Below, one piece after another: positions 9,991-22,495 of a stretch of 64,000 nucleotides of DNA. Every line of letters begins with the position of its first letter. Position 1 is the first letter of the stretch. The stretch is from positions 2,157,047-2,221,046 of the forward strand of contig WARS01000071.1 in NCBI GenBank assembly GCA_008933995.1, given 5' to 3'. The notes beneath the pieces were generated by a model. It searched no databases. It was not told the DNA's origin and was given only the letters and a program-made list of their open reading frames with translations. The DNA comes from Datnioides undecimradiatus (lineage: Eukaryota > Chordata > Actinopteri > Lobotiformes > Datnioididae). The position numbers were made by a program, and so were the translations under genes.

Positions 9991-12900
9991 CAGCATGCAC
10001 ACGGCATTTGTTAGGCTCCATGCGGAGCACATGACAGGATATCGATATCGAAAACACCGGATCACGAATTCAATTCAAGTCACAGGTTTAAAGTCTGATG
10101 TATGCGTGCATTATGTACACATCACTCCCCAGGTGAATGACACCGGCTGTCAGAGGCAGCTTAAAGAGCTCCAGAGCGTTACGCAGTAATCTCACACTCA
10201 GCGCAGGTCAGTGCGTCGGCCGAGTGCTCCGAATTTAAAAACGTCCAATTACTTAAAAGAATGTGGGCTCTGCTCTGCGGGTGATGGATTGTGGGTAATT
10301 GCCTGGGATGGGATGTAGAAGGTCCAGGTGTGCAGGTCTCATAACAGCGGGCGGCCTGACCAGCTGACTTATTCATGTCGAGAGGCTGAGAGAGGAAATA
10401 AGAAGAAGAAGAAGAGAAAAATGTAAATGAGGTCTTCGCCGTCTTTCCCCGCGCGCCGCTCAGAAAAGGCTGAGTCACTCTGTTGAAGCAGATGGGAGGA
10501 GGCGACATTTAACCTACACAAACATGCGCCCACACACGGACACACACACGCTTTGCTGCCGTGTTCGCACAACTGTGTTTGTTTTGTTTGCTGAAAACTG
10601 TAAAACTCCCTGTCTGCTGCCCAGAGACCATTAAAACATGAAGCTGTAGCGTCTTTGACATCACCCACAGAGGGGAACTTCAGAGTTTGGGGTTCCAGTG
10701 TGTTCATATTTGGGCGTTTGGCAGAGCTTGAAACGCCATCATGATCACAACACAGTCCAGGTTTGTGATCGTCTGCCTGCAGGTGTGTCTTTGTCTCTCA
10801 CTGATTCACCAGTTTGCCCGTTGGACGCCAAGCAAATGACTGCAATTGGCCGAACTTGACTCCGATAGAGTCAGTCGCTGTTGATTGCGGTTCTTGATGC
10901 TGAGTGTTTGCAACTGTGTTTGAGGATGACGCAGCGTTACTCCGGTGATGAACACGGTGGCGTTCTCACCAGAAAGTTCAGCCTCTTACTCAAATCCCGA
11001 ACGGCCGGATGGAAAGGTGCGACATTCAGCCGACGAACACGCGCTGCAGTTATTAATATTAGTGAAACGCTTCCCCCGTGGTGGAGCCACATCGGATGGA
11101 GGACAGAGGAGAGAACAGACCCGGGCTGGTGCCGTTCACGCGTCAGGTGTGGCAACAGGGAGGCGGGGACGGTTGGAGGCCGGCGTCGTGAGATAGCAGC
11201 AGGAAGAGACAAAGACAGATTGACGGAGACGCTCAGGGGAACTCGTGGATTCGTCCAGTGGGTGGCTCACTGGACTGATATGGAGATGGATCGAAATGGA
11301 CTCCTCCCTGTTAGAGATAAAGGAATTCACATGATGCATCGATACAACATGCAGAGTGTCCACGTAGCGCAGGACTGAGCCGACCGTGTCAAGGTTTTTC
11401 TCTGTTGTTTCCTGTCTTATTTTGAAAATACTGACCTGTTTTTTTATTTACTTCCTGTCTTTTTGCAGCCTCTGTTGTTGTTGTTGTTGTTTCCAATCAT
11501 TCCTGCTTGTCTCGCGTGCTTGAGCTTCCTCTCGCCGGTTCGATCTGATGCTTTTTGTTTTCCTGGACGTCTGATTTGTTTGCCCGTGTTGCAGTTTTCT
11601 GGTTTTATGCTTGCACCCTGTCACTCCTGTTTACACCAGACAGGACGTTCACCCCCAAGATCGATGTTTGTGTCCAGAGTGAAACCAAAAGTCGGCGTTG
11701 AGTTGTGCTATCAGTCCACAGACATAAGGCGTGGTCATAACTAATTGCACTGAGATACAGAAGCAGGTCTGTTGCCTAAAAGTAACCCAACCAATCGTGT
11801 TTATCTTTGGTACCATGCTGACAAAGGTCCCCTGATTATGGAGCTGCTCTGCACGGAAGTTAAGGGGAAGGCTCGGTGTATTAGTTGCATGTCGAATGTC
11901 GCTGCACGCTGTGAATTTGTGTTAGCCCATGCAGCTCACACACAGAGACAGAACAGTGCAGAGAGAACCGAGAACAAAACAATGCAGTTAACCTTTGCAC
12001 GAGCACCAGGATGAAGACATCCACTTGATTTGTTCAATTTACTGTGGAGCCTCGTGTTAGCACCGGCCGACACCGCAGTAATGTGGTGAAGGGATCACTC
12101 CAGGGCCTGTAAGGACTGGTGAAATAACAGCAGCGGCCCCAAACTCTCAAGGTGCACGCTGTTCTCTGACACGCCGGATAAAACCCCCAAACCTATCAAA
12201 CATTCATCGCCCTTTCGATGAGTCTAGCTCATCTGTCCGCCCTCGTCAGCAGCTGCTGTGCATCTTTTTTTTGCCTTTTCACACTGAATCAGTGGAAATG
12301 ATGTGTGTCCTGAGCTCCAGAGGATCCTGTTTACTGTAAAGTGAGCTGAACGTTGTCCTCCGGCAGCAGCAGCTTCTTGGTGCCTCAGGGAAACAAAATC
12401 CGGTCAGGCTTTATTTTCCTTTGCTGATGAAAATCAGGAAGATAAACCAGAGTCGAGTCCTGCTCTCACATTCGAGGTTTGATTTCTCCTTGCAAACCCT
12501 TTGCAACGAAAAGCAGTGCATGCCAGCACGCTCACCAGTACATGCATATGTACATGCAACCGACGCAGTGCACGTCATCTCGCCGATGCATCTAGTTTTG
12601 CTTCAGCACAAAGGAGGAAGAAGCAAAGTTTTAGCTGCTGACGGAGCTAATGGAGCGGCCACGAATCAACTTTTAAATGCCAAGGTTGAAACAAAAGTGG
12701 CAGACAGCGGCTGTCCGATCCACCTCGTCCTCTGTAAACAAGAAACGATAAAAGGCTTCCAACCCATCGAGAAGCTTTAATTGAGGCTGCCGGGAGACTC
12801 GTCTTCTTCTTTTGCCAGACATGCTCTCTCTCTTCGTCCCTGACAGCGCTGCAAGCTTAGCGGCGTTTTCAGCTCTGAGTGCTGTCAGAAGAAGGACGAA

Positions 12901-13216
12901 ACAAAAAAAAAGAGTTTTAACTTTGGGCGGCGGAGCACCGCAGTGCAGACGTTGTTGTTGACTCATAGCAACAACGAGAGGCACGAACAGGGATTCCTAC
13001 GAGCATCTGTTCAGTGCTACAGGCCCCCAAAAAACAAGGTGGACCACAGGGAGAGAGAGGCATCATGCTGCATTCAGCAGAGAACAGCCCGGAGACAGAG
13101 AGAAGAGAGAGACTGTAGCTGCACACATGGAGCAGGGTGATGGAAAGAGATTTCTTTAAAAAGAAAAAAGGGTCTGTTTCCATAACAACAGGCCGATCCA
13201 CGTTTCTACATTTTAG
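9991..13216. other. Intron 1 block: no recognised gene
   Basis: It holds a short TTG run at about 11473-11490, A/T-rich tracts and ordinary intronic DNA. The 165-codon open frame at 10881-11378 (+) is Arg- and Thr-rich, has no recognisable domain, overlaps other-frame ORFs, and is treated as chance. Confidence 0.45.
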
Positions 13217-13331
13217 GACATAATCAGCCCCTCTGCATTGGTCCCGAGACATCAAAATACCATCATTCCTGGGAGGGAAAACACACAAACACACACTTTG
13301 TCACGTCTTGATACACAAGAGACCAGCTCAG
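13217..13331 (+). other. Exon-like segment (weak candidate)
   Basis: A moderate acceptor (TTTCTACATTTTAG ending at 13216) and a perfect CAG|GTGAGT donor (13331/13332) flank 115 bases that are open in one frame (38 codons plus one base). The translation is Ser/Thr-rich and unrecognised. Large introns contain many such pseudo-exons, so this is probably not a real exon. Confidence 0.15.
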
Positions 13332-13794
13332 GTGAGTCTCCCATCTCTCCAGGGAAGCTGCAGTGAACTGGGAGTCTTTTCATTTCCCGCTCTTCCGAGA
13401 TGTCACGCTCCGGTGCAGAAGACGAGCAGCCGTGTCAGACAAATATCTTGTCCTGTGTAAAAAGGCAGCAACGGAAACATCCAATCACGGAGCTTTTGGG
13501 GCTCTTTGGGGTTTTGGTGCAGCAAAACGAGACCTCGAGCTGCGACGAGATGTGACGGTAACCGTTTTACTAAACGATTAATCCAAAAAAACAAGCCGCG
13601 TGACCACCCCATTATGAGGAAAACCCCGGATTAACAGTCATTACATCGCGCAAATCATAGTCTATTCATTGACGTTGCATAGCCATGGCTGCACGTCCGT
13701 ATTTGCCAATTCTTAAGGTGTGGAAGTCACCCATAGCTTATCTGGTGTAACCACAAACCTATTGAAGAAAGCGAGACCTGAACTGTGCGCAGTG

Positions 13795-13850
13795 GGGTGT
13801 TGGTTCTCCATCACGACACAGGGAGCTGAAAACACACTTGTTTGCTGAAG
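13795..13850 (+). mobile_element. Possible LINE relic ('ELKTHLF' motif)
   Basis: The frame reads ...GSxELKTHLFAEA-like residues near 13825-13850, resembling the 'RLKTHLF' motif at the extreme C-terminus of L2/Rex1-like LINE ORFs. It is very short, and no further homology is visible on either side. Confidence 0.2.
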
Positions 13851-15469
13851 CAACACATCAAATCTCCCCCAGGTTGGTAGATCAGAGACTCAGGTGTCTC
13901 AGGAGCGCTGGGGGCGGTGCATCGCTGCACAAGGTGACTACTTAAAGGGCGTTTGCAGCCAAATTTAAATCAGAGATGAGCATTTTGAAGTCAGCTCGTC
14001 CACACTATCCCCGCACTTTTCATTGACTGATGCCGACAGCCCGCGGCGGTCGACTGTTCTTTAACCATCCAGTGTTTAAACGCTGGTTTGCCTGTAAAGT
14101 GCAGCTGTGGGGGAGTGTTTTGACGTAGCTCGTGTTTTTAACGTGCAAAAGTGACACGTGCGGTGTGGAAGGATGACAGCGCTCTGAAAGGCTGAAGAGA
14201 AACATGGCATATTAAAAATGTTTGATTCAGTGGGTGTGAAGGCGCTGGATGTCGGAGAAGGAGCAGCTCTGTTGGTGTTGGTTCATTTAACGGAAGAAAA
14301 ACATATGAAAAGAAGAAGAAACCAGGTTTTCTTCCACGCTCCCGCCACCACCATTAGGAAATATTCTAATCAGCTTTATTAATTTGTCTCGGCGCTTATG
14401 CAGAGCTGCAGAATTAGTCTTTAATAAGGTGAAACTGTGGCGTCAGAAGTGTTGTGGAAGTCTGAATAGTACTGATTGGACGGCTGGTTTGGTTGAGCAT
14501 GCTCTGGTTGCATGCACTAAAGAGCAAAACAGGCAAAATGCACTGGTCAAAGTGGGATTTCCTGTCGGCTGTCGTCTGCGGCCATTTAGCGTTTTAACAG
14601 TGCAGCTGCACTCATATGTAGATGTTGTCTGGATAAATGCTAATCAGGCTGTAAACGATGATTACCGCACGGAAGAGGAGGTCCTGCCCCAAAAGGCTGA
14701 GTCATCGTCAGTACGAGGGCGAGCAACAACAGCACCGCAGCAGACGGAGAATTGATTTTTGATGAAAACAAGTAAAATAACAACGTTTTTGGTTTTTATG
14801 TAAAGCAGCCGTGCAGAGAGTGACTTTGCCTCCGCGGCCGAGGTCGGGGACGCGGCGCCGAGCGACAGTCGTCTGGGCGAAACAAGAAGCCGAGGCGCTT
14901 GGAAGATGTTTATCGGGTGTTGAGAAGAAGCTGCTTCGTGCCGATTGAGTTCACCTTGATGCTTCTTCAACAGAATCCACAACAAAGCCACAGATTTTCT
15001 ATACTCAGGATAAAACCTGAACATCTTGATCCTCAGGCTGGGCAGTATATTGATTCTATTGATATATCGATGTATTGAAAGGAGGCATCTTAGATTTTAT
15101 CACATTATTGATAATTTATTAAACATAAAATGCATTTTTTAAGCACTCGTCCCTGTAATATTGTTATTGTCTAGTCCAAAATCATGTGATGTGTCCGTGT
15201 TGCTCAGCTTCAATTGATCCCAAAGCAGCTCCAAGCGCGGGTCTTGCTCTGCAGACGTCGCTGCCGTGCGGGGCTCGAACCCGCGCTATCCCGGTTACCA
15301 TGGCGACGAGGACAAAGCGCGTCCCGCCGCGTTGTCAGAGGGCTGAGCGCACAGGAACATCAAAGATTCATGCTTTGGCTCGGAGACATGAAGCCGACTG
15401 AATGGATAATTACACACAGATGGTCCGAGCGTGAGTGTGAGTGTGTCGAGTCCCAAAAAGCCAGAACGC
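13851..15469. other. Intron 1 block with two CpG-rich patches
   Basis: Mostly ordinary intron. Two CpG-dense patches stand out at about 14805-14900 and 15225-15350. The second contains an RFX X-box-like site listed separately. No open frame is recognisable. Confidence 0.45.
15294..15307. promoter_or_regulatory. RFX X-box-like site in CpG-rich patch
   Basis: GTTACCATGGCGAC matches the classic palindromic RFX site GTTGCCATGGCAAC at 12 of 14 positions. It lies in a CpG-dense patch (about 15225-15350) within intron 1. A regulatory role is inferred from the motif only. Confidence 0.35.
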
Positions 15470-15541
15470 ACATTCACACACACACTCACACACACATTCA
15501 CACACACTCACACACACATTCACACACACTCACACACACAC
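15470..15541 (+). repeat. CA-rich minisatellite (22-24 bp unit, three copies)
   Basis: Interrupted CA repeats are organised as units beginning CATTCACACA at 15471, 15495 and 15517. Adjacent open frames encode only His-Thr/Ser-rich repeats and are artefacts. Confidence 0.85.
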
Positions 15542-15675
15542 GCAGAGTTTTGATTCTGACCTCTCATTAGTCAGCTCTTCAGACTTCAAACTAATTACAT
15601 GCATTGTGTGTCCTCGTCCTTGCTCGGCGTCATTACAAAGGTCAAAACCGACTTCTGTTGTGTGCTGTGTGTGCA

Positions 15676-15714
15676 GTGTGTGTGTGTGTGTGTGAGTGTG
15701 AATGTGTGTGTGCG
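15676..15714 (+). repeat. TG microsatellite (interrupted)
   Basis: A GT run with GAGTGTGAA interruption, part of the dense microsatellite cluster 15470-16960. Confidence 0.85.
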
Positions 15715-15864
15715 CGTGCAGAGGTGTAGGTCGAGCTGTTAGCCAGAGTTCCTCGGTGATAATAGTTTGAAGCGGAACAGGACGAGGCAAAAATAGAGAA
15801 GGATGACAAACAAAGGGCAAAGACATGAGAGGGAGGGAGCGAATCACCTCTTCCATTTATTAAT

Positions 15865-15868
<4 letters not shown>

Positions 15869-15938
<70 letters not shown>
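15869..15938 (+). repeat. TG microsatellite (two arrays split by ATAC)
   Basis: About 70 bases of GT dinucleotides interrupted once by ATAC near 15901-15904, in the same cluster. Confidence 0.9.
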
Positions 15939-16518
15939 CCGTTACGATCCTCCTGATGAAATCTGTTTATTCATTAGTTTGTTCCCTCATCTGCCACGCA
16001 GCAGGTTCATCTCGACCGCACTCCCCCAAATCACAGCCACTTAGGCCGTCTGCACAGCGCGTCGCGACCAACACCACGTCTGCTGTCAGGACGCGGCCTG
16101 CAGCGACGGCAGGAAGTGAGGTAAAAGCGACGGAGGAAGTCATGTGATGGAGGGAAAAGAGCGGCAAACCGCATCAGGTGAAGGAAAAAAGGTAGAACCT
16201 TCTGTGAACAGACCTTAATGCACGAAATCAGTGAAATTCCCCTTAAATGTGGATTCTATGGAGGATTCATGAAGGAATGTAACTGTGATGTGCAGCGAAA
16301 CCCGGGGATCGCAACGCCGACCGCTGCATCGTCGACAGCGACCGTCAGTTCGCGCGCACTCTTTTAATTACCCGGCTGTTTTAGAGTATTTCGCTGACTG
16401 ACGTGCTGCAGGAAGTCCCGGTAAACACGCATCCCGGCAGCAAACGGCAGACGGACGCCAGCAAACACGAGGGGCCTCGCTCCTCTCTGCACCTCGACTG
16501 TGACCGTTGGCGACAGGG

Positions 16519-16541
16519 ATAGAGAGAGAGAGAGAGAGAGG
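16519..16541 (+). repeat. GA microsatellite
   Basis: About eleven AG dinucleotides in tandem, located between TG arrays of the cluster. Confidence 0.85.
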
Positions 16542-16612
16542 GCGGCTGTCACGTTATATCTGCCAGTCCTTGACCCTGTGACCTGAATACTCTGCAGTTG
16601 GACTGATGGCAC

Positions 16613-16615
<3 letters not shown>

Positions 16616-16665
<50 letters not shown>
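16616..16665 (+). repeat. TG microsatellite
   Basis: About 25 uninterrupted GT dinucleotides; likely highly polymorphic. Confidence 0.9.
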
Positions 16666-16666
<1 letters not shown>

Positions 16667-16787
16667 CCATCTGTTCACCCTCAGTGGACTAAACTGAGAA
16701 TATGTTTTTGGCATTAAAACACACGCCGACCGCGACTGAGCGACTGACCGCGAGCTTCTGTCTCTGTACCTGTTGTTTGCAGCCTTG

Positions 16788-16791
16788 GTGT

Positions 16792-16836
<45 letters not shown>
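16788..16836 (+). repeat. TG microsatellite
   Basis: A GT array with one TTTG interruption near 16797-16800. A further short GT run follows at about 16941-16958. Confidence 0.9.
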
Positions 16837-16837
<1 letters not shown>

Positions 16838-17704
16838 ACCACAAGCTAATGACTATGCCTTCCTCCTTCCTAATGACCACGGTGAATTATGAGGCCATTG
16901 ACTCTGCGCTGCAAATGAATCCCTCGCACTGAGAGCAGAGGGTGTGTGTGTGTGTGTAATAGACACCAAATATAGCATGCTGTCACATGACTTCCCTGTC
17001 TCTATGACACAGACACACACTCTCATTTGCATCTTTTCAGGACATGCACACTGTCCTCCCCTCTCTCTCTGCTTTGCTTTCTGCTTTGCTCCCATCGTCT
17101 CATTGTCTTTAACATGTTTTTACTTGTGTTTGACACCTTTGGCGACGCTGTGCAGGGTCGTGTGAATTGTCACACACACGCTCAGATGCATTAAACTCAA
17201 CTGTACTCATATCTTTTTTGTCAGGAGTGCAACATTTCTGTAAGAGCAAGTGAAAGATGCGTGTTTGTCTCCGCAGTTTCGGGCCTGTTTCCAACACACA
17301 CACAAGCAGATCTTTGGCATACGCTCCTGCACACATGGGCACTCACACAGGGAATAGCAGCAGTGACTGAAGGCAGAATGAACCAGAGCCCCAGCTGACT
17401 GTGGCTGCAAATACAGAGCAGTCAGATCCCTGTGACGCGTCTGACTGTTCGGCATTTTACCAGTTTTCACCCGGAACAAAACGAGTAAATGAGGCCGTGA
17501 CAGCGGCGTCTGTAAATGAACGACTGGCGGTTAAGAAGATTGACTGCGGTGTCAGTAATTAAGGGAAATGACAGATCAATCTGAGGCAGATTACCTCAGC
17601 AGGTGAGTGTGTACCTGGCTGGGTCGGTTTGGGGTTGTTTCATAGTGGCTGATTCACACAGTGAAGTGAATTTCAACACCGAGCATCTCAGGATTTATTA
17701 AGTT

Positions 17705-17706
<2 letters not shown>

Positions 17707-17751
<45 letters not shown>

Positions 17752-17772
17752 TATACACACACACACAGACAC
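17707..17772 (+). repeat. CA microsatellite with ATAT interruptions
   Basis: CA arrays interrupted twice by ATAT-type units (near 17738 and 17751). It is in opposite strand sense to the TG arrays at 15676-16836. Confidence 0.9.
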
Positions 17773-19339
17773 GCACTGTGCACGTGTGAGGCGTCCAATA
17801 AGAGGCTTTTCAATAACATGTCCTCCCCAGTTCTGGCTCAGAGAGCACTCAAACTCACAAACCCAGCTCCGGCAAATGCAGCGCCCGACGGGTGAACTGT
17901 CTCCACCACAGCTATTTCCATAATTACCCTTAAACAATCACTTACAGGAAGTCCTGTTCAGGAAGGTCTTAAAGCACTAGACCCTGTCTCCTCTGATATC
18001 TTAATGAACACCCATCGTCTTGAATTTCATTTGGGAGAAGGGGGAAAAGGACCCAGGGAGCTTAATCTGGACCAAATCTGGACCCCCAACATCATCAACA
18101 CTGTCTTTGGTCAAGATGGAGAACCCAAAGCCGTCGCACTGCGGTTCAGGTGGTTTGTCCTGAAGGTCTTGGTTCAGTGCTGTTCAGTCTCCATTGCATC
18201 TTGTAGTTCAAATCAAGTATGGGCGCATTCAAGAGTGCAGAAGGAGCTGTAAGCCTGGTTGGTTACCTTGGTGGACACCTGGGAGTTGACAGAGTTATGG
18301 TTTGATGGGTAACAGAGTTTCATGCAGAGGTGGGCGGGTTGGTCCAGCTGTGAGCGAGTTGGTCGGATGGTCTGTCTCAATCACACTGTCACGGTTTCTT
18401 CCTGGATGTTTTCAGTACCTTTCAGGAGATAGCTCTTCTCTGGAGGCTCAACCCGAGCCACAGGACACTGAGACTGTACGTCAGGCCTGTTCTTGACTGA
18501 ACGCTCGTCCTCGTCAGTCATTCATGTTTCAGTTGCTTTTTCCTTGTATGCACTCACAGAGAAACTCGTGCATCTTTGCCCAAAGCAACCTTATTCTAAA
18601 TCAGAGTGTAGAGTGTGGCGTCTGAGTCGGGTTCTGCGTCCGGTCATACCGCGTCTTCAGCTTTCCCGAAAGCACCAGGCAGTTAATGGTTCCCTGTTTC
18701 ATCCTCTACTGACACTCGATGATTAAAGATCCCAAAATGAGATCGACTTTGAAACCAATTGGAGTTAAAAACATTGAACATGACAGACCATCCGTCAACG
18801 TCTGCCCCCTCGTGAAACCCCGCGGATTCAATGACACCGGCGTCATTGAGAAAGCCTCCCTCCTGCAGCTGCCAGCGAGGCTGTTTGACAGAGACACTCC
18901 ACTGGAACCGGCTCCGTCACAACCCTGTGGCACGGAGCTTGACCTGTTCCCTGTTCCTGTGTCACTCAGGCGAAACGGTCTACGAAACCACACGATGAAA
19001 CGCCTCCTGCTGGTTTCAGTGGTGTAGCTCTGCCTCTGACCCCTCAAGCTTCATTTTCTACTTCTTTCTACATGCTCTCTGTATATTTGTCAATAATATT
19101 TAAGGCTCAGCAGTTTAAAGCTCGTTGGATGACGATTGTCTGGACGGTCTCTTTGGTTAGCGGACATACTTTGAGGGATTTTGGTGCCTTCAAACATTTA
19201 AACGTCTGCATGTTTGATGGTCCACCACGTTTGTCTTGTCTGAAATACATCAACAACTCTCAGACTGATGAAACAGAAACGTGTTGTTTGAAGGTTTGGA
19301 AGCTTGGTGGCTGTTTCATCTATTGTCAAAGTTTAGGTG
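17773..19339. other. Intron 1 block: no recognised element
   Basis: No repeat or domain recognised. Two overlapping open frames at about 18706-19047 (113 codons on minus, 102 on plus) are shadows of each other with no recognisable motif. Confidence 0.4.
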
Positions 19340-19720
19340 TTCGGTGGAATGAGTTGCATACATCCGGATGGATTTGCATGAAATCGGAAACATTTCACAG
19401 GCTCATGAATGCCACCTGTTCAGGAGCAGGTGCATGTTTGTGGGATTTCATCATTAGCATAGATACATAGATAAACCCCCTTTTCATGCTGTTTTCCAGA
19501 TATTCATGGTCCCTGGAGGATGAATTCGACTGATCCCTCAGTGGCCTTTCATCGAGCGCCGTCATCAAAGCAAATATTAGCATGCTAACAAGCTAAAATG
19601 AGGTGATGAGCCTGCTTAATGTTGCACCTTGTTAACATCAGCATGCTGCACACTGCCACTGGGAGCACGTTAGCACGCTGATGTTAGCATGCTGATGTTA
19701 GCGTGGCCATAAACCCACAC
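19340..19720 (+). repeat. Teleost interspersed repeat with TTAGCATGCTAAC-type motifs
   Basis: Recognised from memory as a widespread fish repeat. The ordered blocks are 'ggatggatttgcatgaaat', 'ccagatattcatggtccc', 'aggatgaatt', 'tagcatgctaac' and a 3' part with GCTGATGTTAGCATG iterated in tandem (19675-19705). The class (SINE or MITE) is unknown to me. Confidence 0.6.
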
Positions 19721-21079
19721 AATCATGACCTTGCAGTAAAGGAGCCATAGAGTTAAGTTGTGATCTCTCCGGAGATTTGTTGAATCGACATTTCTGGATT
19801 TTTGGGGGTGGGACTTGAGGCGTTTCGGTGAAGAAGTGAAAGCGAAGGTGTGGGTTTCCCTTTTCTTTCCTTTCTGGTGATGTGTGAGCGCGTCCGCGGG
19901 ACCTGCTGAGTTTTAAAGGTCATTTTAATGACTCGCTCCTGTTTTTTTGAAATGTGATAAAAGCCTCCATTAAATAAGACATTTGCTCATCCTCGGAGTG
20001 GGTGAAGTTAATGAGAATTAAACTATGACTCCAACACTAATGAGGAGCCAGATGTGACGGGAAATACAATGAGGCCCCATATTCATCTCTGTCCTTTTCC
20101 CTCTTGTGCACGATATAGAAGTTTTCTAATGGACGTACAGACCTGAAATCAAGTAATTTGACTGACGCGTGGATATTGCAGCTTATAAAGGCAGCTGATT
20201 GATTCATATCATTATTTTTATGATGCCTTTTTATGTGCCTGTCCTTTTTATGCCTCTTCTACTACATGTCTTAACTAGCGAGTGGTTGGGAGGAGCAATT
20301 TGCCAGAATTGGCTAAATCTCCCTCGGCCTTTGAATCTATTCCCAAACGTCTCCCCGCCTCTCCTCTCTCACCATATGTTTATCTCTGGCTGGTTTAACA
20401 GCGTAACATAACGAGATCGGATCCATTATCTAAAGCTGTGCTGAAGTGGACTCTCCACTGTAGATTTCACTCAAGTGCGTCCACGCAGTCGGCCGGCGTA
20501 AGAGGTCGACACCAGGATTTTCACATCTTTGTTTCAATTTAAATTGTGCGCTGAATCCAGGCCTCTTCAAACCGTCTTTACCACAGTAAAATGACAGGAA
20601 GAGAATATTTGTGCAGATATGAAAAGTTTTCAAGTGACAGGCGGCGAAGTTTAAAGCAAAACCTGGACAGATGAGCGGAGAAACACGGGGAATCCGGATG
20701 TCCAGGCGAGTCCCTGCTTGGTTTTGAAATGGCTCAATGACTCAATCCAGCCGAACACCTACGGCCGATTTGGGAGCAGCGTGTCACACGGCGCTCTCCA
20801 CCACCATCACCAACACAACAAATGTTCTGAAAAGCATTATGTTTAATGCTCGGACTGTGAATGTGTTGAGGCCGTAGCGGAGCACCTCTCACTGGACATT
20901 CTCAATTAGGCAGACCCCTGGTTTCAGTGGTAGTTTCATAATGAAGTGTGCTGCTGCGTGCCTGCGCGTCCTCGTGGTTATCCCTTTACCTGCCTCTCAC
21001 AGTGTCGCTTCTCTGCTGAAGTCTTACAAACTGCTTTAACCAAGGCTTCGGTTCACACCGTACACGCACTATGAAGTGA

Positions 21080-21121
<42 letters not shown>

Positions 21122-22249
21122 GTGGAGTACTGAAGCTTCCTGGATGTTTGGTACACTGTCGCTTCCTCATCTCACCTGTCATGGTGCATCAAGCTTGCAT
21201 GTCATGTATTGTCTCCTCTGCAGAAACCACACATAACAAACCTTGCAATGGAAAGAACCTTGAGTCATGGATGTTACCATCGTGTTCTTGCAGAACATCC
21301 TGTAGGTCAGCGACTAAAACCATCCCAGTTACATAAATCAGTGTGAAGATGACACAACTGCAGACTTTCAAGTAAAGTGTTTTGGAAGAATGAAAAGGTC
21401 AGTGGGTGGAGAAGGAAGGATGTCAAACGACCACCATGACGCCAAAGTGTCAAACATGCCTCCTGAGTATTAAGTGCATAATGCTGTTGAAGAGAAATGA
21501 TTTCATTAATATCAACACAGCTATAAAGATTTACAATAACCTGAACTCTGTGCTTTCATTTGGGGTAAACGTAACCACAAAATAGGCATCCGTGGTTTGC
21601 ATGCCTAAAGCAGATGTTGAGGGCAAAGTAAATAAAACTGATCATGTTGCGTTGATGGAAAATGAAATCCAGGTGATGTTATTTTCTGGTTAAATCTAAA
21701 AGCATTTATTGAAGACGGGGCCGGTCTAAATCCTTGTTATGAGAAGAGAACTCTCTTTGTAAAGCCCGTACTTCAGAGCAAAGCCATAAATATCTATTTA
21801 TCTTCAAAGCACCGAGAGACTTGACGTGAATACTTTCCAAAATCCTAAAGTATTTATTTACATTTACAGTCTCATGCACAAACCTTTTGCTGCGCTGAGC
21901 CGGATGGGAAAACCCAGCGGCCTTTGATTCAGTCGACATGCATCTTCTCAAGTCTGAGACAGAATGAGGCTGCAGGCGAAGCACCCAACGGTATTTGCAT
22001 TGAACAGAAACATGATTAATAATAGTTTGAATGAATAATGCTCAGCGTGTTGCAGAAGATTAAAATCAAGACACATAGGTGAGCTCAAAGTGATTTATTG
22101 CATTTCAGTATAACATATAGGCCATATTTTATTTTAATATTTTAGTTTACACTTTTTGTTTCCAGCAGGAAGTTTAGTTGGAAAAGTGCAAAAGTCTCAC
22201 AAGGTCACACAAGGAGTAGTTAACATTTCAAATCTCATTTCTTTGTTGT
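19721..22249. other. Intron 1 block: ordinary intron with one microsatellite
   Basis: Contains the CA array at 21082-21119, listed separately. The block around 19985-20090 is AATGAG/TAAT-rich and could be conserved regulatory DNA, but that cannot be judged without alignment. No genes recognised. Confidence 0.45.
21082..21119 (+). repeat. CA microsatellite
   Basis: About 18 uninterrupted AC dinucleotides. Confidence 0.9.
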
Positions 22250-22495
22250 TTTGCCAAGGCCAAGACATAAATAGATGATATTAACCAACCAGTTTACTGA
22301 AATACGCAGCAGTCAAAACAAAGTGTCAGCAGTTAAAAGCTAGTTTTCTTAAAATCGCCGACTTTCCAATGGGAGTTTTATATTGTGGAGGCTAATGCTA
22401 ATGGTCGCTAAGTGTTACGTTAGTTTGAGTTACTCAGTGACATCATTGCAACAGTATGTCTCCGTGACTCACCGCTGAGTGCTGAGGGTTAGGAG
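22250..22495 (+). repeat. Dispersed repeat copy B (pairs with 9370-9655)
   Basis: Same block order as copy A: 'ccaaggccaagac', 'ttttcttaaaatcg', 'actttccaatgggag', a GCTAATGCTAA stretch, and 'ccgtgactcaccgctgagtg'. Direct orientation, about 12.9 kb downstream of copy A. Unclassified. Confidence 0.6.

Noticed and set aside
10881-11378. 165-codon + strand open frame
   Set aside because: No domain, signal or splice context; its length is within chance for a window this large.
11463-11744. Frame starting with a Leu-rich, signal-peptide-like segment
   Set aside because: The Leu run is a translated TTG repeat and nothing downstream is recognisable.
15260-15330. tRNA-like B box (GGGTTCGAGCCCC on the minus strand)
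   Set aside because: No matching A box, anticodon stem or acceptor stem could be laid out around it.
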